Translations under genes and position numbers: made by a program
From: Candidatus Hecatellales archaeon
Lineage (GTDB): Archaea > Thermoproteota > Bathyarchaeia > Hecatellales > Hecatellaceae
NCBI GenBank assembly: GCA_003662305.1
Contig: QMXU01000070.1
Coordinates: 1-5,777 of the forward strand
Direction: 5' to 3'
Length of the DNA stretch: 5,777 nucleotides
The notes under the pieces: model-generated
Seen by the model: the letters and a program-made list of their open reading frames with translations, nothing else
The model's database searches: none
Told to the model about the DNA's origin: nothing
Part shown: in pieces, positions 5,058 through 5,777 of the stretch
Layout: the number at the start of each line of letters is the position of its first letter
Numbering within the stretch: the first letter of the stretch is position 1

Positions 5058-5498
5058 TCACCTTCCAATTACTATTATTTCATCAACTCTTTCATCTAGC
5101 TTTTCCCTACCCTGATATATAATGCTGATTTGAATCCCTTCATAAGCCTTAAACCCGTTAATGTTTATCGCTTTATCCCCCCATGCAAAGCATTTTAATG
5201 AAAGAATGAGCTCGGCAAAAGCATTAGACTCGCCAGCAACGAAGAATGTGTTGTTACAGTGAAAAACATCGTGCAGATTCGATAATGCTTTCAACTCCTC
5301 ATTCGTAACATTTCTGTAATACCATTCAGTTCTTGCCACATTCTCAGCAATTTTAAGCAAGAACGCATCTGCAGATTCGTTGCAGTGAAACTTGAATATA
5401 ATGGGTGACTCTGGCTTGGTTAACGGAAAGGCAACGACATCCATAGAATATCCAGAACATCCTATGTCGCAGAAATAGATTTTGCTATAATGTTTCAA
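5058..5498 (-). CDS. Uncharacterised 146-residue protein
   Basis: I do not recognise this protein. It has no signal peptide and no strong membrane helix, so it should be cytoplasmic. The N-terminus reads as alternating strands (SKIYFCDIGCSGYSMDVVAF, 5-24), the middle as helices with charged faces (residues 41-80), and the end as two strands around ISIIYQGREKLDERVDEIIV. Five cysteines are present (10, 14, 39, 81, 103), with no tight metal-binding pattern. The start is TTG at 5498, with GAGG five bases upstream; this TTG shares the sequence TTGA with the stop of the 48-residue gene before it, a sign of coupled translation. Its stop lies inside the ribosome site of the DUF3796-like gene. Position and codon composition place it in the A/T-rich operon. 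Confidence 0.75.
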   Translation of the reverse strand: MKHYSKIYFCDIGCSGYSMDVVAFPLTKPESPIIFKFHCNESADAFLLKIAENVARTEWYYRNVTNEELKALSNLHDVFHCNNTFFVAGESNAFAELILSLKCFAWGDKAININGFKAYEGIQISIIYQGREKLDERVDEIIVIGR

Positions 5499-5641
5499 TA
5501 ATTCCTCAACTTTCTTTCTTCTTGCTCTTCAAGAATTCTCTTTATAGCATCCAGAATTGTAGTTTTTCCTTTCCAAACAGCTTTTTCCGAGTTGCTCGTA
5601 ACTGTAAGGTAGCGGAAACAAATGGTAATAATTTTTCTCAC
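5495..5641 (-). CDS. Small 48-residue protein, first gene of the A/T-rich operon
   Basis: This small protein is translated from GTG at 5641. It starts with a beta-prone stretch (RKIITICFRYLTVTS, 2-16), then AVWKGKTTIL, and ends in a highly charged helix (LDAIKRILEEQEERKLRNY, 30-48). No family is recognised. Support comes from three things: its stop TGA overlaps the TTG start of the 146-residue gene in the sequence TTGA; it lies just downstream of a TATA-like box; and its composition looks like real protein. A competing frame from ATG at 5651 (40 residues) ends 34 bases short of the next gene and looks less protein-like. A small gene coupled to a larger one can suggest a toxin-antitoxin or regulator-partner pair, but nothing in the sequence proves that here. 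Confidence 0.5.
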   Translation of the reverse strand: MRKIITICFRYLTVTSNSEKAVWKGKTTILDAIKRILEEQEERKLRNY

Positions 5642-5655
5642 CCATTCCCATAATC

Positions 5656-5666
5656 AAAATATTTAT
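5656..5666 (-). promoter_or_regulatory. TATA-like box of the four-gene A/T-rich operon
   Basis: ATAAATATTTT on the minus strand is centred 20-23 bases before the GTG at 5641. It is the only clear TATA-like element upstream of the operon and lies at the edge where the G+C-rich block begins. The spacing suggests a leaderless or nearly leaderless transcript. Confidence 0.4.
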
Positions 5667-5689
5667 GGAGAATCTAAAGAAATAAAGAA

Positions 5690-5777
5690 TAGTCCCCGCC
5701 GCCAGCGTATAACAGCGGACCTACGGCTATGCTTCGCTCGCCAAAATTCGGCAGGGAAATTCGTATGTCCGTAAACC
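5690..5777. repeat. G+C-rich, inverted-repeat-rich block, possibly part of a dispersed repeat (incomplete)
   Basis: The final 85-90 bases carry no convincing gene. They contain several short inverted repeats: CCGC (5699-5702) with GCGG (5715-5718), CGGAC (5716-5720) with GTCCG (5767-5771), and GCC/GGC around AAAATTC (5740-5752). This style of folded, G+C-rich intergenic DNA resembles dispersed palindromic repeats, and a TAACAGCGG-type motif is present. One copy cut by the window edge cannot prove repetition. Confidence 0.25.

Larger units (their letters stand above)
4660..5690. other. A/T-rich island carrying a four-gene operon
   Basis: G+C is about 32% in 4741-4800 against about 63% in 4381-4440, counted by hand; composition rises again to about 55% in 5701-5760. 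The left border falls inside the pylD-like gene and inside the membrane-protein gene at once. No transposase, integrase, target duplication or terminal inverted repeats were found at the borders. The island may be horizontally acquired DNA, one arm of a chromosomal rearrangement, or an assembly join between two genomes. Confidence 0.5.

Noticed and set aside
5529..5651. Alternative 40-codon frame from ATG at 5651
   Set aside because: It stops well before the next gene and lacks the TTGA coupling shown by the GTG frame at 5641; the sequence is Tyr/Asn/Cys-rich and less protein-like.
5690..5777. Integron attC site
   Set aside because: TAACAGCGG and the GGAC/GTCC pairs are suggestive, but the conserved RYYYAAC and GTTRRRY ends are not both present and no integrase is in the window.
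1..5777. CRISPR arrays, tRNA or rRNA genes, transposases
   Set aside because: No regularly spaced repeats, no tRNA cloverleaf or TTCRA-type loop in context, and no transposase or integrase motifs were seen on either strand.

Overview
The window reads as archaeal DNA from an organism I cannot name. Signs of this are A/T-rich TATA-like boxes about 20-28 bases upstream of starts, one apparently leaderless gene, frequent TTG starts, and Lys/Glu/Arg-rich proteins of archaeal families. These include a three-cysteine LarE, a MoaD/MoaE pair, a DUF3796-like protein and a PylD remnant. It may be an uncultivated lineage.

Left part (1-2181). A NitT/TauT/SsuABC-type ABC importer lies on the minus strand. 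The substrate-binding protein comes first, followed 5 bases later by a permease that runs off the left edge. Divergent from it, on the plus strand, is a 167-residue helix-turn-helix regulator with a probable ligand-sensing C-terminal half. The shared 113-base control region holds a perfect 14-base palindrome, so this regulator is the obvious candidate to control the importer. The substrate cannot be read from the sequence.

Middle part (2245-4680, all minus strand). In transcription order: a 5'-truncated gene resembling the C-terminal half of PylD (pyrrolysine biosynthesis), moaD, moaE, a LarE-type PP-loop sulfur transferase, and a small PD-(D/E)XK nuclease-like protein. The last four are tightly spaced or overlapping and look cotranscribed. 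MoaD/MoaE make the dithiolene of molybdopterin, and LarE is also a sulfur-transfer enzyme, so this is a sulfur-insertion cofactor cluster. moaE has no ATG/GTG/TTG codon before its conserved domain, which implies an unusual start or a sequence error.

Right part (about 4660-5777). Base composition drops sharply (63% G+C in 4381-4440, 32% in 4741-4800). Four small minus-strand genes form one operon-like string: 48 residues, 146 residues, a DUF3796-like membrane protein, and a two-helix membrane protein. The last runs out of frame into the pylD remnant, so its native end is lost. Either foreign DNA has joined inside pylD, or a rearrangement or misassembly occurred there. Beyond the operon promoter, the last 85-90 bases turn G+C-rich again, with several inverted repeats, and may be part of a dispersed repeat.

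The most interesting points are the broken pylD beside genes that end in ordinary TAG stops (a possible relic of pyrrolysine use), the start-less moaE, the LarE-MoaDE pairing without larB/larC, and the uncharacterised four-gene membrane cassette.
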